From contig VCAZ01000044.1 of assembly GCA_005784505.1 (NCBI GenBank), positions 861,001-925,000 on the forward strand: a stretch of DNA of 64,000 bases. The letters run 5' to 3'. This stretch comes from Bagarius yarrelli. Its lineage: Eukaryota > Chordata > Actinopteri > Siluriformes > Sisoridae. The notes below the pieces were generated by a model. It worked only from the letters and a program-made list of their open reading frames with translations, had not been told where the DNA came from and searched no databases. A program made the position numbers and the translations under genes. Positions 12,381-32,832 of this stretch are shown here, piece after piece. Positions within the stretch are counted from its first letter, which is position 1. Every line of letters begins with the position of its first letter.

Positions 12381-14640
12381 CACCATGTAAGTCTATCTAA
12401 AATCATATTCAGCAATACTCAGTAGTGCAATAAGATTGCACAGTTTTTATTGCAACGAATTGCAGCAGAAAAACTGGCTTAATAAACAACTCTATGTTTG
12501 GCATGTCCATAGTGCGTATTATTATTTTTAGCATGATTTGTTGATGCGTCACTAATTTTTATATTTATAGTTATTTTTTAATTAGATTTTTTAAATAAAA
12601 TTTTCACACCTGAATTTTCTTGACATTTTCACAGAATACGCCACTATGAATTATGGCTTAATAAAGATAAAACCAGCTTTGATTATTATAGTGTTTTACA
12701 CCCTGAAGTACACCCTGTGAATGGCATTTATGTTGGACAGCTGTCAGAGAAATCACCAGGTTTGTACAAGCTGTCTACCACCAGCGGAACTTGACTTGAA
12801 TTGATATTTAACATTCTATTATAAACATTTGACTGGTTAGACTTTTACCTGTCACACAATAAACGCAAGCTTACTCTGCATAATAACCAACTAAACACAC
12901 AAATTAATAATACACAACTAAATTATTCCATGATGTCCTCCTGAGATGAAACTACGGTTAGCACTATCATTCCGCCACATGCAGGATCATTCGACAGTTC
13001 AGTTCAGACAGACCAGTCACGATTGAGTTTCGCATGGGAAAAGAACAAATATTTACTTTGAAATTCGTGATGTGATGCGGCTTACAGGTGTTAAACATCC
13101 ATGCATGACTTCACCTGTTTACTAAGTCTAAAACTAAACAAGGAAGCATCTTTCTTTATAAGGAGATTAAAGTGGAGGTCTGTGTGTGTCTTTAATGTTT
13201 ATCTGTAGCTTTTTAATTTTGTTGGCATTTGTTCAAATATTTTAACTGAAAATCTAATTTTATTAGTTATTAAGCATTTTATTTTAGATTAGTCTAAAAA
13301 TTGCGTCCAATAAAATGAAGCTAAAATGTCTCCAACTGGACTCAATTGGTTGTGGAATGTAACTCTGGAATATAGCTGTTTGTGTTGGTTTTTTAAGGAA
13401 GCATCTTGAGTGATAAATTAAGCAATCAGACCGGTTCTGGCAGAAAGGAGGGCTGCCAAGTCTAAACTAAAACTTTAATCGTTACTCTTCTCAGCAACGA
13501 TAAATGGCACTGACCCAGAAAAAAGGAGAAACTCCTAATTCCAGTGAAATGAATTTTCAAGTCTTTAACCAAACTTATTCAAGGATCAGTCACAGGCACT
13601 AATCTCCCCTTTTCTCCAGTTCTGAGTCAATACTGCCAAATGTGCCCGTATAATGGACTTACCTCAAGCTGTTGCTACACAGAGAGAAACACCAGGCTGC
13701 TTAGCGTGTCTAAGCTAACTATAGATGAAGGGAAAGATGCACCCCATTTTTCCAGGGAGGGGAAGAGGATGAAAGGAGGGAATGCAAAAACAGTAGGAAG
13801 GCAAGCAAGACAGATCGGGAAGAGAAGGAGATGAGAAGGGGGGGTTGTTTAAATGTGGATAACTTCATTTCCTTTAGGGTTAACCAGCATGCACCTTCAC
13901 CACCCAAGTCTTTTATTTGTCAGAGTACAGAGAACTGCAAACAGTGTGTAAAATGGGTTGTGCACTTAATCCTTTATCCTTTCCATTCTATCTTGTCGAC
14001 AATCTGGCAGCTTGTCTTTAGCTCCTCTACTATCACTGGGTGTGGAGCTATCATCCAATTTTATGAATTTGAGTGTCATTATGTCCAAACAATTGTAATG
14101 GGGAGGCAATGAGCATGTGGCATGCGAGAAATTATTCTACGCAACATTTACAGATAATTAACAATGACCATTTCAGCTCTCACTCTCCATCTGTGCTTCC
14201 TTTAATTCAGCAAAGTTACACAAGGTCATCATTACTCAAACACGTAGATATGTCCACCAAACATTACTGCACTCTTATGCCACTATGGTAGCATGTTATA
14301 AAAAAGTTTTATAGGCAGTGTCCTTAACACACAGAAATAAAGATTAAATCTAATCTTGCGTTAAAGCTGTTTTGCGCTTTGCTTTTTCTATTCAAATTTG
14401 ACCTATTTCAAGCTTAGATCTATCTTAATACGTTGACATATCTTACTGTTTACTTCTTTCTAAAAAAACAATGTAAATGCTACAACATTTAGTCAAATAC
14501 TATTCTTAATATTCTTTTATCTGAATTATTATTATTATTTTATAGCCGATAGTAGATAGTTCTAAAATAATAAGCGTGTTTCCTGTTGCTGTTTCTTAGA
14601 CAACAGGTGTCTGTGATTGTCATCGTTTTTTTCCCTCTGT
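12380..14640. other. Intergenic upstream of spdef, no gene seen
   Basis: Short frames at 13640-14291 have no conserved peptide or exon structure. No repeat family was recognised. Regulatory DNA for spdef may lie here but cannot be pointed to. Confidence 0.5.
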
Positions 14641-14663
14641 TTTGATCCAGTTTTCGCAATAGG

Positions 14664-14670
14664 TATAAAA
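14664..14670 (+). promoter_or_regulatory. spdef: TATA box of a probable spdef promoter
   Basis: TATAAAA lies about 30 bases before a likely start near 14695. A splice donor, GACCC|GTAAGTAAG, lies at 14796/14797, which would end a non-coding first exon of about 100 bases. The first coding exon of spdef begins at an acceptor at 15220-15221, in the right direction and close by. Confidence 0.55.
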
Positions 14671-15227
14671 GTCCTATTTTATTAAAAGCTCATGCTGACT
14701 GTGGAGACAGCAGACTGCTGGAATGACACTTTGAAAGTGGGAATCGAGTACATGTTATTTACTCAGCTTTTCGCCTCAATTCTGTGCTAGTGACCCGTAA
14801 GTAAGTTTGGTAGCCCAATCCGTTTTTGGTCTTTGCCTCTCATTGCTCTACCGTGACTTGCTTTGGTTTCCCTGCCCCATGTGTTCTCCACCACCTAAAG
14901 AGACAAGCAGCCTCACTAAGACACATATATCTCTTGAAAGAGGTTTGGATTCTGACTTTGACTATGGAACAGGACAACATAAGAATTAATAGCTACCATC
15001 TTAAAAGAGATAAAACGCCTTAAGTATTAATTATATCTATACAATGTTATTACTTTCAAAAAATGCTGATAATACCGTTTATTTTATATTGATAAATACG
15101 CCTTTAATTTTAATTACATTTAGATCAATGCCTGTTCACTTGTTGGGAATAACTAGCTAATATTTTTTTGCTATGTTTAAAATTAAGAGTCTTAGAAATT
15201 ACTACACTGCTTCTTTTTCAGAAGGTC

Positions 15228-17581
15228 ATGGCTAGTCCAGTGCGGATCCACCCAGACACTGCCTTGCTTCAGCCAGCTCGCTCTGCATCCAGTTTATCTG
15301 AGAACTCTTTGGCTGTTTTGAAAACAGAAGATGGGTCAGTGGAGCTCATGGACAATAAACCACGACTGGACAGCATGGACCGTCCCCTTCAGGGACTCTA
15401 CCTGTCTTGTTTCGACATGCTGTTTACTGAGGATGCCACATTGTTGGTGAGGCTTGCAGATTCCTCTGCATCAGTTGCTGGTGGACCTAATCCAGACTCA
15501 TGTCCAGAGCCAGATCAGTGCCCTGTAATTGATAGTCCAGGGCTAGGTAGTGAGCCACTGTCCCCTGGGCTTGAAGACCAGGTGGAGGAGAGATCTCTGG
15601 AACAAGTACAGAGCCTTGTGGTTGGAGAAGTGCTGAAGGATATTGAAACAGCATGCAAGCTGCTGAACATCACACCAGGTTAGAAGCTAGACTACAATAT
15701 TGATTTTAGGTCTAAAATGTGAATGTTTTAAAATGATGTAAATAGCGCAGTTTGATTTTTGTTACAGTGTACTATTATAAAATGCTGTATGGTATTGTAG
15801 TTTAAATAATTTTTAAAAATCAGATGATTGAACTTTTGGCAAAATGTCAGGTGATAATGGACATTTGTAATCCACTCATGTTTACTTTTACATTGGCATG
15901 GCGCAAAACGTATGACGCTGAAAGTCCTGAACCATTCAATCATCTTCTTTAACTAAATAGAAACAGTGAAGGATGTTTGTGCACAATACATTAAACGTCA
16001 AAACCAAGCTTTATAAACCGATGATTTTAATCCCCACTCTTGAATTTGAAGTTGGTGCAAATGATCTGAGAAATTTGTTGGAGTCTCTTTACTTTAGGGC
16101 TTTTGGTGTTTACCCAGCAGGTGGTGTCTAACTGTCCAACTGAGCCCTTGTCCTGCACAGGGGAGGAGCTCTGACTAAAAAAGTAAATATCAACAGTCAT
16201 CTCCAGAATAGTATATTGACTTGAGTCCAAAACATTTAGAATTGCTGAATAGGCTTAATTTTTCTATAGCTTAGCAATATAAAGGGAATGACTTTTCTCT
16301 GTTTGCATTACTAAACATCCCCTAATCTACTCTTTCTTGATTTTGTTATTCTTTGCTAGCCACTGACTTTTCAACTAACTGATGGCAAATTTCACTCCTT
16401 GTAAGTTATTGTGCTAAACCTCCTTGGGTAAACACTCCTTTGCCCGTTCACACTTTTGCTTTTGAATGACACATGAGCCCTGAATCACACTAAGGCATCA
16501 AAACATACAAAGCTCTATCCAAACATTACCAATCCCAAAGCTATAGGACTGTTGCCTCTAAGGAAGACGGTAAGGGAGTGCTAAAATAAACTAGCCAGAC
16601 TTATATCTGATCTTTTAGATCCGGTGGAATGGAGTTGTGCGAATGTTCAGAAGTGGTTGTTGTGGACGGAACACCTGTATCGACTTCCCCAGGTTGGCAA
16701 AGCTTTTCAGGATCTGGATGGAAAAGACTTGTGTGCCATGACTGAGGAAGAATTTCGGCAGCGTTGTCCACAGTGTGGAGACACACTTCACGCTCATCTA
16801 GATATATGGAAATCGGGTGCGTACCCATTCTTATATATGCATTATATTATATCACTGGCATGGGTTAAAAAAAATCATAGCTTGCTAATACAGTTGAATA
16901 CAGTTTTGCTATATTGAGCTATTTTAAATGTGTAGAGTAGAGTAAGTCTCTTACAAGCCTCTCTGTCTGCTTAGCTGCCTGGATGAAAGAAAGATGTTCA
17001 GTAGGAGAGTGCAGGATTACAGGTGAGTTTAGCTGGGAATAGATATGTAAACAACACAAACGTCAACATCATATTTTTCCCAAAGAAAAAAATAAAGAAA
17101 AACTGCCCCACTAACTGGTGTCATCCAACAGAGAGAGAGGAGCTGTGGTCAGAAGCAGACTCATCTTGCTCCGGTCAGCCTATCCATCTGTGGCAATTCC
17201 TCAGAGAACTCTTACTTAAACCACACAGCTATGGGCGCTGTATACGCTGGCTCAATAAAGAGAAAGGTATCACATATAATCAGGAAAATTTAACCTAGTA
17301 AATTAAATATAACATTATATCATGTTGTAAGACTTGTTTATTGTTTAATATCACCCACCAATCTGTTTTTATAATGAGATTCTTCCAATCTTTCGTTTGA
17401 AGGCATTTTTAAAATTGAAGACTCTGCTCATGTAGCAAGACTCTGGGGTCTAAGGAAGAACCGTCCAGCGATGAACTACGACAAGCTCAGCCGCTCTATC
17501 AGGCAGTACTATAAGAAGGGAATCATCCGCAAACCAGATGTGTCTCAGAGACTGGTCTATCAGTTTGTCCATCCAGTATGA
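15228..17581 (+). CDS. spdef: SAM pointed domain-containing ETS transcription factor (SPDEF)
   Basis: Five coding exons join in frame: 15228-15678, 16619-16816, 16975-17022, 17132-17266 and 17403-17581. They give 336 residues, close to the 335 of human SPDEF. The start is the ATG just inside the acceptor at 15221 (MASPVRIHP). Exon 2 carries the pointed/SAM domain (about residues 151-216: WSCANVQKWLLWTEHLY, DLCAMTEEEFRQRCP). Exons 4 and 5 carry the ETS DNA-binding domain (about 245-331), with IHLWQFLRELLLKPHSYG, IRWLNKEKGIF, the recognition helix MNYDKLSRSIRQYY and the C-terminal LVYQFVHP. Both arginines of the recognition helix are present. In mammals the protein drives goblet and secretory epithelial differentiation in the nucleus. 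One oddity is Cys where human has Phe in GR(C/F)IRW. Its neighbours ilrun and pacsin1 support orthology. Confidence 0.97.
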
Positions 17582-18730
17582 GTCTTACAATTCACCAACA
17601 AAGACAAGATTATTTGTTATGCACTGACAAACTGCCTACGAACTGCAGTCTATGCACTCTAGTCCTTTTTGTGTTTCATTGATCTTGGTTTTGGTCTGAA
17701 CTCACTGGATTGAATGATATTTTATTCCAAGTGCCAATTAATGGGGCCACTTTTACATGAAGACGTTTCAGGAGCTGACTGTCATCTTATTAAAAAACAT
17801 TTAATGTCAGACATTTTATAATTATATAGTTCTTATAAAATGTCTGACTAATAGCAATGTCTGCCTGTCTCTGTCTCTCAGCTTATTAGCAAGGAAGTTA
17901 ATGAGCAATAACCCACGGTCAGTTTTTGCCCTCTTATACATTTTAGGCACTTACTAGATGTTGAAACAGGGACGAAACATGAAGTTTGCTTTTATTTTTT
18001 TTTTTTTATTAACTTTTTCTTAGTTTGAACACCGACATTTGTTTAGTACAGGTTCCTTTCTGAAAGCTTTCATAATGCTGTGTCAATGCTTGCAGTTTTT
18101 GTTTGAGCAAACCGCCACTCCCTGTGTGAATAACTGGCCAAATCAGGCACATGCTTGGGTTTAGTCCTGGCCACCACCCAACTCTGCTCTTTTTTTAGTT
18201 TGCTGTGCCTAATTACACAGTAAACCTATTAACCCTCCCTGAAGGCATCAACAGTAAAGAAAGTCTTTACATTGCTAAACTCAAACAAATGGTCATCTTG
18301 TGTTTTTTATAATTAGCAACCAAATACAAACTACCCGGCTAATTATTTAGTAATATGATCTCACAAAGGGTTTCATTTTATGACCAATATTTCTTAAAAT
18401 TAATATTGGATCTGGTTCCAATTATCAAGCCTTATCTAACTGTAATAAATTACCTGCTTTGAATTTGAGAATATGTGCATGAGTTGTTTTCTTCTATTTT
18501 CTTGTGCTTTTACCTTTTCTCCTGATTATTGTTTTTTGCTGTGTCTGCCGTTGTTATATAAAGATTTATTAGTACATAAAATTTTCTGTTACCGAAAGTC
18601 TTCATCATTTTTATTTAAGTCCTTTCACATTTCCTATTATCAAAATAAAACCATGGAAAAATATTGATCTGTTGCAAGTTGTTGAAATGCCAAAGTGAAG
18701 GAGTAAAAATAAACTCATAGTAACATGTGG
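17582..18730 (+). other. spdef: spdef 3' UTR
   Basis: There is no coding content after the TGA at 17579-17581. Candidate poly(A) signals AATAAA occur at 18644-18649 and 18708-18713. The region includes a perfect 16-bp inverted repeat at 17806-17848. The end point is inferred. Confidence 0.55.
17806..17848 (+). repeat. Perfect inverted repeat in spdef 3' UTR
   Basis: GTCAGACATTTTATAA at 17806-17821 is repeated as its exact reverse complement at 17833-17848 with an 11-base loop. In the transcript it would form a 16-bp hairpin. Confidence 0.9.
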
Positions 18731-18926
18731 GCTTTTGGGCTTTTTGTAAACCTTTTTTTTTAATGGTAATTCAATCAATTCATATTTGCTTTTCTGATGA
18801 CATTTGATTTTAAGTAAAAATATATCTATTAGTTTTGTATAACACGGACTTTTTAAGTCTTATGTAGTATTTTCAGACTTTATAATGTGTTCTCTTAATT
18901 AAATACTATTAAATATTAGAATGTTA

Positions 18927-18999
18927 CATCTATTTATATGTAATTACATTATTATTACATATAAATAGATGAACAGTAACAATCTTTGTTACTGTTCAT
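18927..18999. repeat. Two abutting perfect hairpins
   Basis: The first hairpin has 18-bp arms at 18927-18944 and 18954-18971 with a 9-base loop. The second has 14-bp arms at 18969-18982 and 18986-18999 with a 3-base loop. They share three bases. They lie between the convergent 3' ends of spdef and pacsin1 and could be MITE remains or cruciform-forming DNA. Confidence 0.9.
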
Positions 19000-19024
19000 G
19001 ACATCCATATGGCACTCAGAATAG

Positions 19025-19038
19025 TGCCCTCTAGTGGT
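19025..19038 (-). promoter_or_regulatory. CTCF-like motif
   Basis: TGCCCTCTAGTGGT reads ACCACTAGAGGGCA on the minus strand, a close match to the CTCF core (CCACTAGAGGGC). It lies in the spdef-pacsin1 gap just after the hairpin pair. Binding is not shown. Confidence 0.45.
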
Positions 19039-20110
19039 GATCTGTCATAAAGCTTTTGCTTTGTGTTTCGACTTGTCATGCAGGTGTTTCCGATTTCCAT
19101 ACCCTTAAAAATAAGCCAAACAAAAAAAGGTTCTGAATTGTGGAGGAAAATATTCAGGCAAATTTCTGCTACTTCAAATTGCTAACCATGCACAATTCTT
19201 TGCAAGAAGTACGGTCATTGTTTTGGTAACACAATACATTTACCAAAAAATATTTCCTGTTAAGTATTACCTTCAGGCAAATGGTTTTTTTTTTTCAAAT
19301 ACAGCAGATGTAAGAGCGTTGTAAAATATTCATTAGAGAGAATAATATCAGCTCAAGTTTCCTCTAGGACTGTAATGCTATTTTTATAAATATATAAATG
19401 ACAGGAATATAAATTAAAAAGATAATTGATTTGGTAAGTTAACAAGACACTTTTCTATTACAGCATGTAAGAATGTAAATTAGTCATTAAGGATGTTATC
19501 GCTACCCAGCATAGCATAAACCCAGCATAGTGCTGATGAAAATTTGCTTCTTCCAGAAAGGACTCAGTGTCAGTCATCAAAGAATATCAACATGAACAAA
19601 ATGTTGAATGTCAGGGTGCAGAACTTCACAATCCAAATGTAATATGGTGGCTCATTGCAGAGCAAACTGTATTTGAGGTTGACGTTTAGTAAAACACTAA
19701 CACATGAAAAAACATCCGAGTTCAAATGCTGTACATCGGGATAGAAACATCGCAAAATCATATACAGCCTGGACTTCACAGAAACTTCAGCAAATCAATA
19801 AATAAGAGGTAAAAGGCATGTTATAACCCAGAGAAGTCTTATAAAAACTAGGGTTTGTCACTACAACACCTCAAATGAATAAAATATACATATACATATA
19901 ACATAACAGTATGGGGTTTTTTTCGAACCAAATTTAGTATGAATATAAACAAAACAAATACAATATACTTTATGCCCATTTGAGCTTATTCTTCTATTCA
20001 ATCTGTAGGGTGTGGTGTGAATGTATGAACTTCTGTCTTTTAGGGAAACTGATTGAAGTCTCTTCAGTCTTTCAGGTCAGAACAGAACACCATTTTTCCA
20101 CGCAAGGCAA
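19039..20110 (-). other. Probable pacsin1 3' UTR and gap
   Basis: No coding frame or repeat was recognised. Part of it should be pacsin1 3' UTR, but no convincing minus-strand AATAAA was found, so the 3' end is not set. Confidence 0.4.
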
Positions 20111-27540
<7,430 letters not shown>

Positions 27541-27932
27541 GCTGAGAAATTAGACGAAAACAAACTCACGGCTATAGATAAATTCAGCAGGGTAGATTTC
27601 ACCATGAACTGCAAGAAAGCACAGAACAACTTGTCAATATTTATTAGAATGTGTTATCAGTCCTAAATAGATAACTAAAAATAAAAATTACTGTCTTATT
27701 AGAAATTTACTACACTTTGTATCAGTACAATGTAAATTGTTCTCAGCTTAAATGTTTGCGTGCATCTTTTGAAAGCCTAATTGTCAAAGGTTTTGTTTAT
27801 TATCTTTCATCGTAATAAAATGTGTGTGGCTTTAGAAAAGCCCGTCTATTTTTAAAAGTAATACACTGAGTAATACAAGTGCCCTAATTGATAACAGCTC
27901 ATCGACTTCAGTACCAATGCACATACAATATA

Positions 27933-28347
27933 CAGTCAAAAGTATTGGTACACTCGGTCATCACTTCTATATGTGAACAATTTATTCATTATTTAGTTCC
28001 ATTGTCACTCCTATAATAACCTTAAATTCCTGTTGATTCTTTTAGTGCATTTAAGGTGGGATTTTTTTCCCTTATTCAGCGACAACAGCATGAGGCACTA
28101 ATATCAGGTCTAGGGTGCGGTTTCCAAAGCTTAACTTGATTTAAATAAAGTTTAGGTCAGGGCTCTGTGCAGAACACTCAGGTTCTTTCACTCCAACCAT
28201 AACACACTGTGTCTTCATAGAGCTCAGCGGCTTTGTTCACAGGGACATTGTAGACAAATGTTTCTAACTTTAAAGCAATAGTTTAAGGAAGATACAGTTA
28301 CATGGGTGTGCATAGTGTCCAAAAACATTTGGCCATACAGTGTATAA
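27933..28347. mobile_element. Non-autonomous DNA transposon remnant
   Basis: The left end reads TATACAGTCAAAAGTATTGG and the right end reads CATTTGGCCATACAGTGTATA, which are degenerate inverted versions of a common fish terminal repeat (ACTATATGGCCAAAAGTAT type). The inside includes CATAACACACTGTGTCTTCA and AGAGCTC, familiar from the same repeat group. No transposase is present. It lies upstream of the first pacsin1 coding exon. Confidence 0.6.
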
Positions 28348-28684
28348 GTACTAAGTCTGGCACAGCTGAGTTGATCTAAAATAAAAACATGAGAGGTCTA
28401 AAGCCAATGCGTTTAGATAGTATATGCTGTCATTATGTAATACTAACAAGATTTAACAAGATTAAAAATAAAATGTTAATTGTTATTTTTTTTTAAAACA
28501 TTTCTCTGAACACGTGTTTTTAGCTATTTAAAATTAACCTCCATACTTGGTAATAAAACTGGCCTCAGCTGTTTCAGAAAATAAAATGCTTAAATAAACC
28601 AGAGAGGGTAATTAATTTATCTGAAATTGACAGGACAATGGATTTTGTTTTGAGAGCAAAGGGGTGGCACTAATGTGTCTGTGT

Positions 28685-28721
<37 letters not shown>

Positions 28722-30024
28722 AGGGGGGAGAGGGTTCAGCATTCATGTGCTTAAATAAAAGACCAGTGGGGGAGGGACGACAGCCGTATGTCAGCTGCAT
28801 CCAATACCAAAACCAAAAACAACACAACATAAAAGGCAAAAAATTAAATTAAAAAAATAAATAAATAAAAGTTTAATATGATGGAATCCTGTTTTAAAGT
28901 GGCTCCATCATTATAAAGAGTTGATACTTCTTGACTCAATGTCTGATTAATCCAGTCTAATGGACCGAGAGGACTACCACAGCAGACAAAGGAGCTGTAA
29001 GCATGACTAAAAAGTCTTAGCTATTAACCCTTAAAACTGTACATCCCTCAATGCTGAACGATCTAAAATGCTATGCGTTTTAATAATTAAGGCAGAAATT
29101 TTGCTTTGATATGCATACAGACTTTACAATTATTTCCCTCATGTCATACTTTTTGTCATAAACCATAGGTTAATAAGACATAGTGATAATGTGTCCTTAA
29201 ATTCAGCCTGTGTTTATCCTAATACAAACACATCCATTTATTATTAATATTCCAAACAGCTACCTATATAACCTTATGAAAATATCAGTTCAAATAAACT
29301 ACAACCACATGCAAAAATTGTTTCTGCATGCTGCCACGCACCCACAATTGCAGCGTCTCTTCACTCAAGCCAAAAGGCAAACGGAACAAAAGCATAGCAA
29401 ACGCCAGAGTAGGCAAAACAAAACTGTAACGCAACAAGACAGCAGCATAGTGCTGACAAGAACCGCTTACCTGCACTCTTTCGTAACGCCACAGGAACTG
29501 CCTTTAGCTTCCAAGCACATGTGGCCTCTCTTACAATTCAGCCTCATCTGGTTCTAAATATTATTATAATTTGTTTGCTGCTATTCTTTTTATGTTAATT
29601 AGCCTTAAGCGAGTTCCACTGACCAAATCCTCTCAATATGGGACAGAACTGTAAAATGTGTTGGCTGTGTAAGTGTTCCTGTAAGGTGCGCGTGTGTGCG
29701 CACGCGTCTTTGCATGTGAATGGCAGGGCGGGAATTCAATCACATTCTGCTTGAACAGTCTTAAAAGTGAGGGGAGGGAAAGAAAATAGAACAAAAAAAT
29801 TGATTACTGGCGTAGACAACTGTATAAAGTTAAGCATTTGAATTTAAGATGTCTGTTTACATGACATCTTATAACATATAAAATATAACATCTCATAACA
29901 TACAGTATATCATGTCATATGTAATAAAGATATGTTAATTCTTTAAACTATATAGTCAAGAAGATTTTACATTAGAAATAAAACATTTTGTGATTTTTAG
30001 AGTTAATAGAACACCAGTACACAC
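28348..30024. other. Upstream of pacsin1, no gene seen
   Basis: AT-rich apart from a (GT)n tract. Non-coding first exons of pacsin1 may lie in this stretch but no convincing one could be set. A 115-codon frame at 29210-29557 has no recognisable features. Confidence 0.5.
28686..28720. repeat. (GT)n microsatellite
   Basis: About 17 GT units. Confidence 0.95.
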
Positions 30025-32313
30025 ATCTTTTGTTGTTCCTGCTGCCCAAGTACTGTCCAGTCATTAAAAGTGTGAAACCCACAATCAGGACTGTTAAAGT
30101 TTGGATGGATGGGGCCGACGCTGCTCTCCAACAGCAGTTCACACATACAGACTGGAGTGAATTTGCTGCACAGGCCACTACAGATACAGTCACCAATATC
30201 ACCAGTGCTGTCCTTGATTACATCAATAAGTGTGTGGATTTGGTGACTACAAATAAGAACATCAAAGTGTTCCCCAATCAGAAGCCCTGGATGAACCGTG
30301 AGGTCCGTCTCCTGCTCAAAGCATGCAACACCGCCTTCAGGTCTGGAGACCGGGAGGCCTACAACGTCGCCAGAGCCGATCTGAGGAGGGGAATCTTCAA
30401 AGCCAAACATGAATACAAACAGCAGATCGAGGAGCACTTCATCTCTGCTGACCCCCGGCGCACGTGGCAGGGAATACAGGCTATTACTGACCGCAAACCA
30501 CCCAACAGAACACCTCCAACCAGCTCTGCCTCACTCCCAGACGAGCTTAACCACTTCTATGCTCAATTTAAAAAAAGGGAATATAGAGCCTATGCTCAAA
30601 ACAGAGCTGTCACCAGGTGAGCAGCCACTCTCGCTCTCTATCTCTGAAGTGTGTGCTACCCTGAGTAGGGTGAATGGTAGAAAGGCAGCTGGCCCTGATG
30701 GCATCCCTGGACGCGTACTCAGAGCATGCGCGCAGCAGTTGGCTGAGATCTTCACGAACATCTTCAATCTGTCCTTGGCCCAGGAAATCGCCCCCCACCT
30801 GCTTCAAGTCTGCTACCATTGTACCAGTGCCGAAGCACTCTGCTGCAAAAGAACTGGGTGACTTTCGTCCAGTCGCACTCACCCCAGTTATCGCAAAGTG
30901 CTTTGAAAGACTGGTCCTCAGCCACCTTAAAGCCTGTCTGCCACCCAACCTGGACCCTCACCAATTTGCCTATGGCCCAAATAGGTCAACTGAAGATGCC
31001 ATTTCCACAGTACTACATTCTACCCTGACTCATTTGGACAACCCCGACATTTATGCCAAGATGCTGTTTGTCGATTTTAGTTCAGCTTTTAATACAGTTA
31101 GCCCTTCTAAGCTAACCTTGAAGCTGAAACAGCTCAGCATCAGCACACACCTTTGCAATTGTACCCTGGACTTCCTTACGAACAGATCACAGTCTGTTAG
31201 ATTGAATAACATCACCTCCTCCAATCTCACCATCAGCACCGGGGTTCCCCAGGGTTGTGTTTTGTCCCCTCTCCTATACTCCCTTTTCACCTATGATTGC
31301 GTGCCTGTCTATGCGTCAAACAGCATTGTCAAGTTTGCAGATGACACCGCGGTAGTCGGCCTGATCAGAGGTAACGATGAGACGGAGATCCAGCACCTGG
31401 CAGCATGGTGTGATTACAATAACCTGGGACTCAACACTAAGAAGACAAAGGAGGTCATTGTGGATTTCAGATGAGCTAGCAATCACTCTCATCCTCCAAT
31501 ACACATCAACGGAGCGGCTGTTGAGTGTGTACCTAGCTTCAAGTTCCTAGGAATTCACATCTCTGAGGATCTCACCTGGTCTCTGAACTCTTCTTTCCTG
31601 GTCAAAAAGGCAAAACAGTGCCTATATTTTCTGAGGAGACTTAAAAAGTCCAATCTCAGCAACAGGATACTGGAGAACTTTTACTGCAGTACCATCAAGA
31701 GCATCCTCACAAACTGCATCTCAGTATGGTACAGCAGCTGCACTGCTTCAGACCACACAGCCCTTCAGAGGGTGGTGAAAACCGCCCCACGAATCATCGG
31801 CACTCAGCTACCCACCCTGGACAACATACACAAAAAACGCTGTCTGCAAAGAGCGAGAGGCATAATCAAAGATCCCTCTCACCCCAACCACAGACTGTTC
31901 ACTCTTTTCCCATCAGGCAGACGCTACCGAAGCCTCAGAGCCGCACAAACAGACTAAAAAACAGCTTCTTTCCTGTGGCTGTTTCTGCACTGAACAGCTG
32001 ATATACAGTATTTTAATTACTACTGCACTGCCATTTCTATACTTTGCACTACCTTATCATTATGCATCTTTGCACAATCTATAACTATAATCTATAATCT
32101 ATTGTTACACGTCTATATTCTATCCATATACCTCTGTACATTATTTACCCCCACCTTTGTAACTATCAACCCCATACCCTATTTATTACACTGATATTTA
32201 TTGTTAATAAGCCACTTATGCACTTCTGGTTAGATGCTAACTGCATTTCATTGGCTCTGTACATGTACCTTGCACAATGACAAAGTTGAATCTAATCTAA
32301 TCTAACCTAATCT
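30025..32313 (+). mobile_element. 5'-truncated L2-type LINE with reverse transcriptase remains
   Basis: The plus strand carries the 3' two-thirds of ORF2. 30030-30620 covers the pre-RT segment (KPWMNREVRLLLKACN, RADLRRGIFKAKHEYK). From about 30640 a shifted frame continues with [15 protein letters not shown]. Another frame at 30850-31474 holds the RT core with [30 protein letters not shown] and the catalytic FADDTAV. The C-terminal LFPSGRRYRSLRAAQTD is near 31910-31960. At least two frameshifts and a stop near 31472 disable it. The 3' UTR ends in a (TAATC)n tail at 32290-32313, as L2 elements do. The 5' end is missing. Its higher GC and long open stretches suggest a fairly young copy. Confidence 0.93.
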
Positions 32314-32660
32314 CTGGACCCTCAGTACAGCCCTTAACCTTTTCACTGCTCAGTTTGATTCTAATTTTCAGCCCCTGGTCATCTAATGTCAGACAAAGTG
32401 CTGGAGACACCTAGAGGCTGCAGTGTCCCACACGATTTGTGAAATTTGGTAGCAGATAAGTAATGGTTATTGGTGAGTTAGCAAAGCTGGATTCTTTTTT
32501 TGTAAAGGGTGTGGAATTTATTTAACATACAAAAAGAAAACCTCTAAAACATCTAAAAGAAAAGTTGCTCTGACAATCTTCCTCAACTTGGAAAATTGGG
32601 TTTTTCAGGTGGACAATGGTCTATGCCACACAGCCAGCTCAATCAAGGGCCAGCCCAATG
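32314..32660. other. Intergenic, no gene seen
   Basis: Short unremarkable spacer between the LINE tail and a SINE. Nothing was recognised. Confidence 0.6.
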
Positions 32661-32667
32661 TGAAATG

Positions 32668-32832
32668 GGCCGGTGCTGTGGTGTAGTGTCTTAAGGTGCC
32701 AGCACATACATGGAACTGTTGCATTTCTGGGGACCTGAGTTTCATTTTAGCTCTAGTCCAACTAGGTCGCTCCCCTATTTTACCTCAATCCTATCCTGTC
32801 AATAAAAGGCTATAAAATGCCCAAAAAAATGC
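32668..32832 (+). repeat. tRNA-derived SINE (family B)
   Basis: GGCCGGTGCTGTGGTGTAGTG followed by TTAAGGTGCCAGCACA forms the A-box side, then GGGGACCTGAGTTTCATTTT is a decayed B box. It closely resembles the copy at 51728-51850 and differs from family A in head and tail. The end is a CAATAAAAGGC-containing tail. Confidence 0.75.
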
